Below, in pieces: positions 35,717-44,580 of a stretch of DNA of 64,000 nt. Positions within the stretch are counted from its first letter, which is position 1. Each line of letters begins with the position of its first letter. The notes beneath the pieces were generated by a model, which saw only the letters and a list, made by a program, of their open reading frames with translations, had not been told where the DNA came from and did not search any database. The position numbers were made by a program, and so were the translations under genes. The stretch is from QHXM01 sp963697975 (GTDB lineage Bacteria; Acidobacteriota; Blastocatellia; Pyrinomonadales; Pyrinomonadaceae), in assembly GCA_963697975.1 (NCBI GenBank), contig OY969111.1:2418001-2482000 (forward strand), in the 5' to 3' direction.

Positions 35717-35992
35717 ATGACCTGGATTGATATACTTATCTTACTTCTGGTCGCGGGATTGTGCGGCTCGCTGGGACAGGCGATTAGCGGCTTCTCGCGC
35801 GGCGGTTGTCTGGTTTCTATCGCGCTCGGCTTCATCGGTGCGATCATCGGCATGTGGCTCGCGCGCTCGCTTCATTTGCCGGAGCTTTTCGCCATAGACA
35901 TCGGTGGGACGAAGTTTCCCATCGTCTGGTCAATCATCGGCGCAACCCTCTTCGTCGCCGTCATCGGGCTACTCACACGCCGAAGAGTTTGA
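35717..35992 (+). CDS. GlsB/YeaQ/YmgE-type small membrane protein
   Basis: A 91-residue inner-membrane protein with three hydrophobic segments and the glycine-rich pattern GSLGQAISGFSRGGCLVSIALGFIGAIIGMWLA, typical of transglycosylase-associated/GlsB family stress proteins of unknown biochemical role. GGAGGTGTTTCG precedes ATG 35717. The longer frame from 35633 would translate the palindrome and is rejected. Confidence 0.85.
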   Translation: MTWIDILILLLVAGLCGSLGQAISGFSRGGCLVSIALGFIGAIIGMWLARSLHLPELFAIDIGGTKFPIVWSIIGATLFVAVIGLLTRRRV

Positions 35993-36027
35993 GGAGCAAG
36001 AAGAGAAGCGAAAGTCATGACACGTCT

Positions 36028-36062
36028 CAAGTGATGATTTCTAAATCTCAAATCATCACTTG
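36028..36062. repeat. Perfect 13-bp hairpin
   Basis: CAAGTGATGATTT (36028-36040) pairs with AAATCATCACTTG (36050-36062), 9-nt loop. The rest of 35993-36223 shows no gene. Confidence 0.7.
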
Positions 36063-36223
36063 ATGATGCGTCCTGACTTTCTCCCTTCGCCTTTCTCCTT
36101 TCCCTTGCTTTTGCTACACTCACCCGAAAAGCACAGTCGCTCTTCCCGGTTTTTGATTTAGCACGTCTCGCGCGTTGGTGTCTTCTCTGACCTCGACGCG
36201 CCTGGGTTTCCTTTACTTGTTTT

Positions 36224-37930
36224 ATGACCGCTCGTTTACACAAATCCCGCAGCGCGCTCTCGCTGGCTGAATATCGAAGGCGTTATCCGCTGACGGTGGC
36301 GAATTTTGGTGCGCTTGAGAATCGTGAAGCATGGCTCGACCGCATCTGGGAACTCGATACGCGCTGGCAGCAAACTCTGGAACGCGGCAGTGGAGCGCAG
36401 GAAGCCGTCGTGCGCGGCGCTCCTCCCGCCGGTCTTTCAATCGAAGGCGAGTTTGAGATTATCTACGCGGGCGGAAGCCTCGGCTTGCTGCACGCGGCGG
36501 TGATGAGTTGCCGGTACAAACGGCGCGTCATGGTCTTTGACGCGCGTCAGGTCGGGCAGGCTGTGCGCGACTGGAATATCTCGGATGATGAATTGCGCGG
36601 ACTTGAGAGCGCGCTTCTTTTTACGAAAGCTGAGATTGAAGCCTCCGTGGTCAACCGCTATCGTTCAGGCTTCGTTAAATTTCACGACAAGGGGTCGCGT
36701 GTCAAAACGCCGCCCCTGTGGGTGGACGGCGTGCTGGACGTTGCACTCGAAGCCAACAAACTGCTTGCGGTAGCCTCGGCGAAATTTTTGGCGAGCGAAA
36801 CCAATTCTGCCCTGATGAGCGGCCTGCGCTTCGTGCGTTGTTACGTTCAGCCTGACGGCGTGCTGGTCGAAGTTGAAGATACACGAACGCGAAAGCGAAG
36901 GCTCTTCAAGGCGCGTCTCTTTGTTGATGCAACTAGCGGGAACTCGCCCGTCTCGCGGCAACTCAACGATGAACACTCGATGACGCACATCCGTCCGACG
37001 GTCGGCACAGTCTCGCGTGGCTTCGCGCGTGGGACAGCACCGGATCAGGTTGATTTCAGTGTCGGAGAAATCCTAGTCAGCAAGGAAGACGCGCGCGATC
37101 ATCGCCAACTAATCTGGAAAGGTTTTGGCGGAAACTCCGCGCGCGACGAGTTCACGACGCATCTCTTCTTTTATGACGCGGTGGATTCGCCTGCCGACAA
37201 ATCTCTGCTCGCGCTCTTCGAGCGTTACTTCGAGCAACTGCCGGGTTACAAGCGCACGGGCGCGCAGTGGCGTGTCGTCAAACCTGTCTTCGGTTATGCA
37301 CCAGCTTTCCAGGGGCGAGGCTTGCGTGAACAGCGCAGGCGCACGGCGGAAGATCGTGTGCTGCTTGTGGGCGAGGCGAGCGGGCAGTCAAGCCCTCTCA
37401 CCTTCAACGGTTTCGGCTCGCACGTCAAAAATCTACAGGCCCAGACACACCTGACGGAATTAGCTCTCAAGGCTGATTTGCTCGACGCATCTTCGCTCTC
37501 CGAGATCAACGCGCGTGAGCCGCGCGTCGCCGAGCTTTCGAGCTTCGCTGAATTCCTGCGCCCGACTCCGAAAAGCGCGCCTTCAACCGTCAACGAAACG
37601 CTCAATGCCGTGATGGCCGCGCTGCACAGTTTGGACGAGCGCGTGCGCCATGAGCTTTTTCAGGATCGCATGAGTTTCAGCGCGCTCAAGCGACTCCTGA
37701 GCCGCACGGCCAAGCTCTACCCGCGTATCTTCCAGCGAGCGCGCGAGCATCTGGGAGCGCGCGGCGCGTTCTGGTGGCTCACTTCAATCGCCGCTGCCGC
37801 CTTCAGCGAACGGCGCAAGCCGCGCTTTTCGTCGAAAGACGAAGCTCAAACGGAAGAGGAGGCGCGCGAAGAGTTTGCCCGCTATGTCCGGCTCTACAAA
37901 AATCAAGATGGCGCAAACAATCATCGCTGA
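36224..37930 (+). CDS. FAD-dependent oxidoreductase, CruA/CruP lycopene-cyclase-like
   Basis: A 568-residue flavoprotein. An N-terminal extension of about 80 residues precedes the dinucleotide-binding strand EIIYAGGSLGLLHAAVMSCRY (near 85), then VMVFDARQVGQAVRDWNIS. A second flavin contact is likely at DRVLLVGEASGQSSPLTFNGFGSHVKNL near 385. The WNIS segment and the SPLTFNGFG motif recall the CruA/CruP lycopene cyclases of green sulfur bacteria and cyanobacteria, which act on carotenoid ends; this assignment is from memory of the motifs. No carotenoid genes are adjacent, so another hydroxylase or cyclase role is possible. Confidence 0.6.
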   Translation: MTARLHKSRSALSLAEYRRRYPLTVANFGALENREAWLDRIWELDTRWQQTLERGSGAQEAVVRGAPPAGLSIEGEFEIIYAGGSLGLLHAAVMSCRYKRRVMVFDARQVGQAVRDWNISDDELRGLESALLFTKAEIEASVVNRYRSGFVKFHDKGSRVKTPPLWVDGVLDVALEANKLLAVASAKFLASETNSALMSGLRFVRCYVQPDGVLVEVEDTRTRKRRLFKARLFVDATSGNSPVSRQLNDEHSMTHIRPTVGTVSRGFARGTAPDQVDFSVGEILVSKEDARDHRQLIWKGFGGNSARDEFTTHLFFYDAVDSPADKSLLALFERYFEQLPGYKRTGAQWRVVKPVFGYAPAFQGRGLREQRRRTAEDRVLLVGEASGQSSPLTFNGFGSHVKNLQAQTHLTELALKADLLDASSLSEINAREPRVAELSSFAEFLRPTPKSAPSTVNETLNAVMAALHSLDERVRHELFQDRMSFSALKRLLSRTAKLYPRIFQRAREHLGARGAFWWLTSIAAAAFSERRKPRFSSKDEAQTEEEAREEFARYVRLYKNQDGANNHR

Positions 37931-38078
37931 CCATCCGCGCCATCTTTTAGATAAATGAACCGCTCAACGTTTTCGCACACCCGTTGGCGTTTCGTCCCGT
38001 AACTAATGTGAGGTCAACGTCAGAAGCTGTGCCGCCCTGTTATGCGGAAAGACAAAGCCGCTAACATCGAACTTGATG

Positions 38079-38267
38079 TTAATCGCCCGGAGGCGGCGGA
38101 TCGCCTTGCTCACCCGGTGGGGGTGGATCGCCCTGCTCCGGCGCATCTGCGCTCTCGTAAGGGCTTCCACCCGGTGGGGGCGGATCGCCCGGTTGAGATA
38201 CTGCCGACTCTCCTCCGCCTTCTCCCGGCGGTGGTGGGTCGCCTAGTGGATCTTCTTGTGTCATCAT
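38079..38267 (-). CDS. Small GDPPPPG-repeat protein
   Basis: A 62-residue, highly acidic, proline-rich protein with four GDPPPPG repeats (residues 9-15, 27-33, 46-52, 55-61) and no hydrophobic core, so probably disordered. AAGGAGAAGCCCC gives a strong ribosome site before ATG 38267 (a second ATG follows). It starts 29 bp after the stop of the kinase-TPR gene on the same strand and is very likely in its operon. Function unknown; PPPP motifs could serve as ligands for a binding domain. Ribosome stalling at PPPP would call for EF-P. Confidence 0.7.
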   Translation of the reverse strand: MMTQEDPLGDPPPPGEGGGESAVSQPGDPPPPGGSPYESADAPEQGDPPPPGEQGDPPPPGD

Positions 38268-38296
38268 GGGGCTTCTCCTTTGTTGGTTGAGGTGAA

Positions 38297-41200
38297 TTAC
38301 TTTTCGGCGGTGTTGATTGCTGCGCCGAGTTGTTTGTGCGAAAACTTTATGTCTGGGCGTTCCGAGTAAGAAGTGAAGGCTTCTTCTCCCCATTTTCGAC
38401 GAAGTTGCTCAAGCGCTTCGGAGGCGCGCGCGAATTCTGTGGCCGCACGCTCGTCTCGTTTCAAACTGCTGGCACGCGCGGCCATGAGCCATGCGCGCCA
38501 TTCGGATTCGAGTTGCCCTCCGCGTTTGAATCTGGCCTGCGCCTCCACCGCATTCGTCAAAGCATTCTGAGCGTCTTTACTTTCCAGCAGAACTTCGGAG
38601 AGCGCCAGCTTTGCTCTTGAGAGCAGGGCTTCATCTCCGGCGCGCATCGCCATCTCGACCGCTTCCTCGCAGGTCTTCCTTGCTCCGCTCGGGTCGCCGG
38701 AGAAGGCGAGCGCCAACGAAAGCGCGGCTTTGGCCTGGACGGAGATTTCTGCGCTCTGATTTTCTGCTAACTCAAGCGCCTCGCGGCTCTTCGTCATGGT
38801 GTCTGGAAAGTCGCGGTTGCTCAAAGCAATTTCGGCGTAATGTAAGGCGATTTCCGCCAGCACGCGCTTGCCGCCGTCGCCAAGCTTACGAGCCAGCTCT
38901 GATGACTGTTCAAGCGACGCACGCGCCTTGTCATATTGTCCCAGCCGCCCGTAAACGTTGCCGAGATTCATCAGGTTGTAGGCCATGTTCCGCTCATCAT
39001 CCAGTGACTGATGAATCTCGTAGCTTTGATTGTAATAGTTGAGAGCGTCCGGGTAGCGCTCCTGTTCTGCCAGCACGGTGGCGATCTCGCCATACGAGAA
39101 AGCGATCAGCGAGGGGTAGGTGGACTGACGAGCAAGATCGAGCGCCTGATGAGAGTAGCGGAGCGCCGTCTCATAATCACCCCGGCGGCGGTTGCCGCGC
39201 CCCAGCAGCGTCAGGCAGGTATGGATATTCGAGCGAAGGTCTGCCTGCTTGAAAAAGTCCAGCGCCCGTTGCGCGTAATCAAGCCCTTCGCTGGTTCGCA
39301 GTTCCTGAATGTAGAGCGTGCCCAGGTTTTGCATGATTTCGGCTTCACGCCGATCCGATTTGGTTCTTCTGGCAAAGTCCAGAGCGCGCAGGTAAGTCTT
39401 TTCGGCTTCCTCGTATTTGTTGCTCAGGAAAAACGTGTAGCCCAGATTTTTGAGGCCAAATGCGATCAAACTATCCAGCCCGCGCGGCTGCGCGAAATTG
39501 ATCGCGTTGTTTGCGTTCTCCAGCGCTTTCGGCGTATCGCCTTCCGTGTAAGCAAGGCGGCTCAGTTGGAGGAGCGTGCTGATTCTTTGAAAATCGTTTT
39601 CGCTCGCGCTCGCCTTTTCCAGCGCTTGTTGCAATTCAATTCGCGCGTCCTCCAGTTTGCCTGCATCAATTAAGAGGTAGCCGCGCTCGTAGAAGACGCT
39701 CGCCTGTCCTTCGAGGTTTCCCAGCGGCTTGTAGATGGCTTCGGCTTTTTGGAAGGACGCAAGAGCGCCCGGCACATTCTGCTGACGACCGTAGAGGACG
39801 CCAGCGCGCAAATAGGCCAGCGCGTTCTGTGAATCGAGGTCCGTGGCCCGCACGTAGTTCGCAATAGCTTTTTCGGTCTCTCCGTTCTTCTCGTAGGCGC
39901 GTCCCAAATCAACGTAGGCGTGGGCATCGTTTGGCGTGAGACGCACAATCTCACCGTAGGCTATGATGGCGAGCGGAAGATTGTTTGTGACAAGACCGTT
40001 GATGGCTTCGAGCGCGAGTTCATCTTTTCGTGACAGCACCGAGCGGTCGGGCACAAGGGTCGGGACACGCAGCATCTCATCCTTCGCCTCATCCGCGTAG
40101 CCCATTTCCAGCCATGCCTCGGCGAGCCGCGCGTGCGTCATAGCATATTTATCATCAAGCTCGGCGGCCTTACTCAAAGACTTCTTCGCCTGGGAATACG
40201 AGCCGCTGCTGAGAGCCTCAAGTCCTCTTTCATACCAGATCTTCGCCGCTGCCGAAGCCGGTTGTTGCCCGGCTCGTGACGGGGCGAGCGCCAACCACAG
40301 CACCAGACTTAAGCCCAGACCCGCGATGATAATGACACCCAGCGAGACACGCGGGCGGACAAAATTATCTTTGATAATCATCAGCGCAGACGAGCGACCC
40401 GCCGGGCGCTCTCCGCTCGGCGCTCCCGTGCGATGCGGATCATCCTTGATGCGCTCGATGCGCTGGGTATCGCCTGCGACCTTTGCGCTCACTCCGCGCA
40501 AGTCTTCGATCATCGCCGCAGCCGATTGATAACGCGCCTCCGGTCTTTTAGCCAGCGCCTTCAAAGCGATTCGATCAAGCTCTTTCGGCACGCGCGGATT
40601 GATCGTCGAGGGCGGCGGCGGATCAACGTGCAGAATCTGCGCTCCGATTTCGATGACGCTTGCGCCGGAGAAAGCTGGTTTGCCCGCGATGCACTCATAG
40701 AGGAGCGCGCCGAGCGCGAAGAGATCGGAGCGCCCGTCAACGGGTGCGCCTCTCGCCTGTTCGGGCGAAAGATAAAGCGGTGTGCCGACGACGATGTCGC
40801 TGCGTGTGTGTGTGGCGAGGAGCGTTCGCGCGTCCGGGTCTGCCGCCTGGCTATGATCTTCGTTCAACTGCTTGGCCAGCCCGAAGTCTAAGACCTTGAC
40901 CTGCCCCCGCTCGGTGATAAAGACGTTCGACGGCTTGATGTCGCGGTGAACGATTCCCAGTTCGTGCGCTTCGCCGAGCGCGTCGGCCACGTCCTCTATA
41001 ATCTCGACGGCGCGCGCCAGAGTCAGATCATTCTCTTCAAGCAACTCGCTCAAAGGTCTTCCCTTGACCTTCTCCATGACGATGAAGGGATAGCCCTCAG
41101 CCGTCTCGCCGTAATCGTAGATCATGGCGATGTTCGGATGAGTCAAGAGAGAGACGGAGCGCGCCTCTCTGAGAAAGCGCGCTTTGAAGTGATGCGTGTC

Positions 41201-41335
41201 TGAGTTAGAAGAAGAGAGAAACTTGATGGCGACCTGACGACCCAAGTGAGTATCTTCCGCCGCGTAGACCACGCCCATCGCGCCCTCGCCGAGTTTTTCT
41301 AAGATACGGTAGTGAGAAACGATTTCGCCAATCAT
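38297..41335 (-). CDS. Ser/Thr protein kinase with TPR sensor region
   Basis: A 1012-residue protein: Hanks kinase domain 5-275 (KLGEGAMGVVYAA, QVAIKFL, HRDIKPSNVFI, DFGLAKQ, SPEQARG), a linker, one membrane helix (VSLGVIIIAGLGLSLVLWLAL) near 335, then about 600 residues of tetratricopeptide repeats (for example AYVDLGRAYEKNGETEKAIANYVRAT, YNLMNLGNVYGRLGQYDKARASLEQS). The TPR region is outside or peri-membrane and likely binds partner proteins. Upstream ATG 41335 is chosen by family start MIGEIVSHYRILEKLG. The GDPPPPG protein gene follows. One of three giant kinases in the window. Confidence 0.95.
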   Translation of the reverse strand: MIGEIVSHYRILEKLGEGAMGVVYAAEDTHLGRQVAIKFLSSSNSDTHHFKARFLREARSVSLLTHPNIAMIYDYGETAEGYPFIVMEKVKGRPLSELLEENDLTLARAVEIIEDVADALGEAHELGIVHRDIKPSNVFITERGQVKVLDFGLAKQLNEDHSQAADPDARTLLATHTRSDIVVGTPLYLSPEQARGAPVDGRSDLFALGALLYECIAGKPAFSGASVIEIGAQILHVDPPPPSTINPRVPKELDRIALKALAKRPEARYQSAAAMIEDLRGVSAKVAGDTQRIERIKDDPHRTGAPSGERPAGRSSALMIIKDNFVRPRVSLGVIIIAGLGLSLVLWLALAPSRAGQQPASAAAKIWYERGLEALSSGSYSQAKKSLSKAAELDDKYAMTHARLAEAWLEMGYADEAKDEMLRVPTLVPDRSVLSRKDELALEAINGLVTNNLPLAIIAYGEIVRLTPNDAHAYVDLGRAYEKNGETEKAIANYVRATDLDSQNALAYLRAGVLYGRQQNVPGALASFQKAEAIYKPLGNLEGQASVFYERGYLLIDAGKLEDARIELQQALEKASASENDFQRISTLLQLSRLAYTEGDTPKALENANNAINFAQPRGLDSLIAFGLKNLGYTFFLSNKYEEAEKTYLRALDFARRTKSDRREAEIMQNLGTLYIQELRTSEGLDYAQRALDFFKQADLRSNIHTCLTLLGRGNRRRGDYETALRYSHQALDLARQSTYPSLIAFSYGEIATVLAEQERYPDALNYYNQSYEIHQSLDDERNMAYNLMNLGNVYGRLGQYDKARASLEQSSELARKLGDGGKRVLAEIALHYAEIALSNRDFPDTMTKSREALELAENQSAEISVQAKAALSLALAFSGDPSGARKTCEEAVEMAMRAGDEALLSRAKLALSEVLLESKDAQNALTNAVEAQARFKRGGQLESEWRAWLMAARASSLKRDERAATEFARASEALEQLRRKWGEEAFTSYSERPDIKFSHKQLGAAINTAEK

Positions 41336-41474
41336 GGTCTGGGCTTCCTGGTTCAGCGGAAGAAGTGCAACGGCCCGCTCCGATAGAGACTGCGGCGGTG
41401 GCAGTCAAGGCAGGTTCTGAGACAGAACTTTCGTTCGTGCCTATTCTGCGCCAATTCAGAAAGTTTTACAAGAA

Positions 41475-41583
41475 AAGTGGTCAGTGGTCAGTGGTCAGCA
41501 AAGACAAAAGGCAGTAGAGATGAGCTTGTCTTTACTGCCTTCTTGCTTTTAACTGACCACCGACCACTGACCACTGACCACTG
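41475..41583. repeat. Imperfect palindrome, family B copy 4
   Basis: AAGTGGTCAGTGGTCAGTGG versus CACCGACCACTGACCACTGA with an inner GACAAAAGGCAGTA / TACTGCCTTC hairpin. Confidence 0.9.
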
Positions 41584-41587
41584 CTTT

Positions 41588-42121
41588 TCACGGCAGCGTT
41601 GCTTCGCGGACTTGTCTTTCCTGCTCCTGGCGAAACTGGCGCAGTTTCTCTCTGAGTTCGGGTCGTGTGTTGGCAAGGATAGCGATGGCGAAAAGCGAGG
41701 CGTTGATTGCGCCCGCCTTCCCGATGGCGAGTGTGCCGACGGGAATACCCGCAGGCATCTGCACGATGGAGAGGAGGCTATCCAGTCCCTTGAGGGCTTT
41801 GCTTTCCATCGGCACGCCGAGCACCGGAAGAAGGGTTTGCGCGGCGATGACTCCGGCCAGATGAGCCGCGCCGCCAGCAGCCGCGATGATAACTTCCAGT
41901 CCTCGCGTCTCTGCCGTTTCGGAAAAGTCTGTTGCCATGACGGGCGTGCGATGCGCCGAGATGACGCGACACTCATGCGGGATGCCGAAGCGGGTCAGCA
42001 TCTCATCCGCATGTTGCATCGTCTCCCAATCGGACTTGCTGCCCATGATGACGGCGACCAGAGGCCGCGAGGCTTGAGCATCATGCATCCTGTCTTCAAC
42101 CTTCGTTTCTGTCTCAATCAT
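41588..42121 (-). CDS. purE: N5-carboxyaminoimidazole ribonucleotide mutase PurE
   Basis: Class I PurE moves the carboxyl group of N5-CAIR to make CAIR in purine synthesis. The 177-residue protein shows the family motifs VIMGSKSDWETM near 26, SAHRTP near 60, AAAGGAAHLAGVIAA near 82 and QMPAGIPVGTLAIG. ATG 42121 has GGGGAG upstream; a Met at residue 12 is an alternative start. The icd gene ends 19 bp upstream on the same strand, so both are probably one transcript. PurK is not in the window. Confidence 0.96.
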   Translation of the reverse strand: MIETETKVEDRMHDAQASRPLVAVIMGSKSDWETMQHADEMLTRFGIPHECRVISAHRTPVMATDFSETAETRGLEVIIAAAGGAAHLAGVIAAQTLLPVLGVPMESKALKGLDSLLSIVQMPAGIPVGTLAIGKAGAINASLFAIAILANTRPELREKLRQFRQEQERQVREATLP

Positions 42122-42139
42122 TATTCGCTCCCCTCAAGT

Positions 42140-43597
42140 TTATGCTCCCTGATCGAGCGAATAGCCGCGCTCTCCGTCAAAGGTGCAGAGGTTTTCTGTT
42201 TTGATGAAGTCAAAGCCTCCATCGCCGACGCGTTGCAGAAGCTGAACGATTTCGTTGTGGCTGATCGAGCTTCCTTCCGCTTGCGCTGTGAAGCGACAAC
42301 GCCAGTGATCCGAACAGAAGGTTTCGGTGTTTCCGCCCGGCCAGACCTTCACGCCGCGATTGCTAATCATCTGGAGTTTCAATTTATCGCCCGCTACCTT
42401 GCCGAGTGATTCTCCAAGCTGGTCTGCCGATCCTTCAGTCCAATCCAGAAACACGTCCACGCCGACCAACTCTTTTTTCGCGCGCGCACGCTCGCTCGCG
42501 GCTGGCTGGCTCGTGAGTGCCTCGCCCTCGCCTGCCTTGTAGCTCACGGCTTTCAATGTCTGCGGCGTTTTTCCCAGATGCTCAACTACGGCTTCGGCAA
42601 ACTCTTTCGTCCCGACTTTCTGGTGACTAATCTTCTCCGTGAAAATATCGTAGGTGTGAATGCCGTCTTCAATCGTGCTCAGCCACGCATTGTGGACACG
42701 CTCGGCCACGTCCGTTTGATTGATATGAACGAGCATCAGCACCGCGCCCAGCAACAAGCCCGAAGGATTGGCCAGATTCTGTCCGGCGCGACGCGGCGCA
42801 GAGCCATGAATCGCCTCGAACATCGAGACGTTTTCGCCGATGTTCGCAGAGCCTGCGAGGCCCACACTTCCTGCGATCTGCGCTGCGACATCAGAGAGTA
42901 CGTCGCCATAGAGATTCGGCATCACCACCACGTCGAATGCACTGGGCGTATCGGCGAGTTTGGCCGCGCCGATGTCCACAATCCAGTGCTCGTTCTCAAG
43001 GTCCGTGTACTCGGCGGCAATCTCGTCGAAGACCTTGTGAAAGAGTCCATCGGTCATCTTCATGATGTTGTCTTTCGTGAAGCACGTCACCTTCTTACGG
43101 TTGTTGCGACGCGCATACTCGAAAGCGTAACGCACGATCTTCTCAGAGCCGGGACGCGAGATGAGCTTCAAACACTGGACGACCTGCTCGGTCTGCCGAT
43201 GCTCAATGCCAGCATACAGGTCTTCCTCGTTTTCGCGGACGATGACCACGTCCATGTTCGGGTGCTTCGTGTCCACGAACGGGTGATAGGAAACGCAGGG
43301 GCGGACATTCGCATAGAGACCGAGCGTCTTTCTGACAGTGACGTTCAAGCTCTTGAAGCCGCCGCCCTGCGGGGTGGTGATGGGAGCTTTCAGGAAAACT
43401 TTCGTGCGGCGTAAAGATTCCCAGGCGCTCGGCTCAATGCCTGCGCTGTTGCCCGCGAGATAAACCTTTTCGCCGATCTCGATGGTCTCAATCTCAATCC
43501 GCGCGCCCGCTTCTTTGAGGATGTGGAGCGTGGCCGCCATGATTTCGGGGCCAATGCCGTCGCCATGCGCGACCGTGATAGGAACGCTATTCGACAT
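42140..43597 (-). CDS. icd: NADP-type isocitrate dehydrogenase, long Thermus-like form
   Basis: TCA-cycle enzyme converting isocitrate to 2-oxoglutarate and CO2. It belongs to the isocitrate/isopropylmalate dehydrogenase family: HGDGIGPEIM near 10, ITTPQGGGFKSLNVTVRKTLGLYANVRP near 95, VIVRENEEDLYAGIEH near 140, NLYGDVLSDVAAQIAGS near 228 and EAIHGSAPRRAG near 265. The extra C-terminal domain of about 130 residues (VGVDVFLDWTEGSADQLGESL...) marks the long form of Thermus/Rickettsia type, total 485 residues. Cofactor preference is inferred. Followed by purE. Confidence 0.93.
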   Translation of the reverse strand: MSNSVPITVAHGDGIGPEIMAATLHILKEAGARIEIETIEIGEKVYLAGNSAGIEPSAWESLRRTKVFLKAPITTPQGGGFKSLNVTVRKTLGLYANVRPCVSYHPFVDTKHPNMDVVIVRENEEDLYAGIEHRQTEQVVQCLKLISRPGSEKIVRYAFEYARRNNRKKVTCFTKDNIMKMTDGLFHKVFDEIAAEYTDLENEHWIVDIGAAKLADTPSAFDVVVMPNLYGDVLSDVAAQIAGSVGLAGSANIGENVSMFEAIHGSAPRRAGQNLANPSGLLLGAVLMLVHINQTDVAERVHNAWLSTIEDGIHTYDIFTEKISHQKVGTKEFAEAVVEHLGKTPQTLKAVSYKAGEGEALTSQPAASERARAKKELVGVDVFLDWTEGSADQLGESLGKVAGDKLKLQMISNRGVKVWPGGNTETFCSDHWRCRFTAQAEGSSISHNEIVQLLQRVGDGGFDFIKTENLCTFDGERGYSLDQGA

Positions 43598-43703
43598 GAT
43601 GACTCAAAGCGCCTTTCTCTCTGCTGGTCTGAAATTATTAACTTATGAGCGCAGCAATATATGATAAAAGCGTTGATGCAGGCAATGATGCTGGAAGGAG
43701 ATA

Positions 43704-43758
43704 GGGCTGAAAGCGTAATTAAGCCACATGATGCGATCTGACATACCGATTTGCGCGA
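43704..43758 (+). repeat. Dispersed 55-bp repeat, copy 2
   Basis: GGGCTGAAAGCGTAATTAAG... gap-free match to 17266-17320 (44 of 55 identical by hand count), same orientation. Confidence 0.65.
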
Positions 43759-44098
43759 TCAAGCCAGAACGTGGCGTCTAACACACTTCATGGTGGTATT
43801 ATCACCCGTCCTCGCGCTCTCTAAGGTGTCAACGATTGTGAACATCGCTGTTGACGATTGAGGACATCAACGCAGCCTTAGCAAAGTCCACCGCTGATTT
43901 AACGAGCGTTTTTCCTCTCGACCTGATCGGCATAAGACTTGCTCAAAGTGCCTCCTGCAAGGCGCTGTTCTTTCAAGCTGGTTCCAGAGCCTCATCTCGC
44001 CGCACGTTAACCAGCCAGTTCAAAATCAATCCGATGCGCTCTTAACAATTTCCGCACTGGATTGCTTTAGCCTACCGAGTTTCCACATCCTGAAAGGA
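43759..44098. other. Intergenic stretch with no recognised gene
   Basis: Nothing convincing is seen. A 64-codon plus-strand frame (43851-44045) starts at TTG without a ribosome site and has no family look. Two CAACGATTG-like motifs flank 43828-43862. This may hold the promoter of the small gene at 44108. Confidence 0.4.
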
Positions 44099-44107
44099 GT
44101 GAGAATC

Positions 44108-44458
44108 ATGCCAAACTTCAAACTCGTCGCGGTCTTCAAAAACGTAACTATCCCGGCCAATGGAAATGCTCTCGGTCCGGCTGGCGGACTCGATCTCTCC
44201 GGGTTCAAAGAATACAGATTGGTCTTACGCTTTGACGGAGCGGCAGGCACGAAGTTCACGATCAACGAACTTTACGGCCCGGCGGGAGCGATTGATCAAC
44301 TCAACGTAGACATCGCCACCGGAAAACTTGACACCCTGGGCAGCTTGAACTACCGGGGCAAGTTTGACATCTATGGCCCGCAGCATCTCTTCATTCGTGT
44401 GTTCAATAATGGAGCCAGCCCGCTTAAAGTAAACGGCAGCCTCTATGCGCTCCAGTGA
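44108..44458 (+). CDS. Small hypothetical protein, predicted beta sandwich
   Basis: A 116-residue protein (PNFKLVAVFKNVTIPANGNALGP...) rich in beta-strand pattern and Gly/Asn turns, with KEYRLVLRF and HLFIRVFNNGASPLKVNGSLYAL. No signal peptide and no Cys. AAGGAGTGAGAATC before ATG 44108 is a strong ribosome site. No family recognised. A hairpin follows, so it is probably a single-gene transcript. Confidence 0.7.
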   Translation: MPNFKLVAVFKNVTIPANGNALGPAGGLDLSGFKEYRLVLRFDGAAGTKFTINELYGPAGAIDQLNVDIATGKLDTLGSLNYRGKFDIYGPQHLFIRVFNNGASPLKVNGSLYALQ

Positions 44459-44511
44459 ACGCGAGAGAGCAAGGCGCTCCGTCGAGATGACCGCCTCATC
44501 AGGTCATAACA

Positions 44512-44543
44512 TAAGCGGGGGCTACTCCCCAGGCCCCCGCTTA
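44512..44543 (+). terminator. Hairpin after the small beta protein gene
   Basis: TAAGCGGGGGC / GCCCCCGCTTA with a 10-nt loop. No T-run, so efficiency is uncertain; it could act in both directions between convergent genes. Confidence 0.55.
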
Positions 44544-44580
44544 CTGTCAGCCAGTGAAACTACTTAAATTATTGTTTTCT

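Noticed and set aside
38042..38290. 82-codon plus-strand ORF
   Set aside because: It is the antisense of the GDPPPPG protein and its repeats.
43851..44045. 64-codon plus-strand ORF
   Set aside because: TTG start, no ribosome site, composition without protein character.
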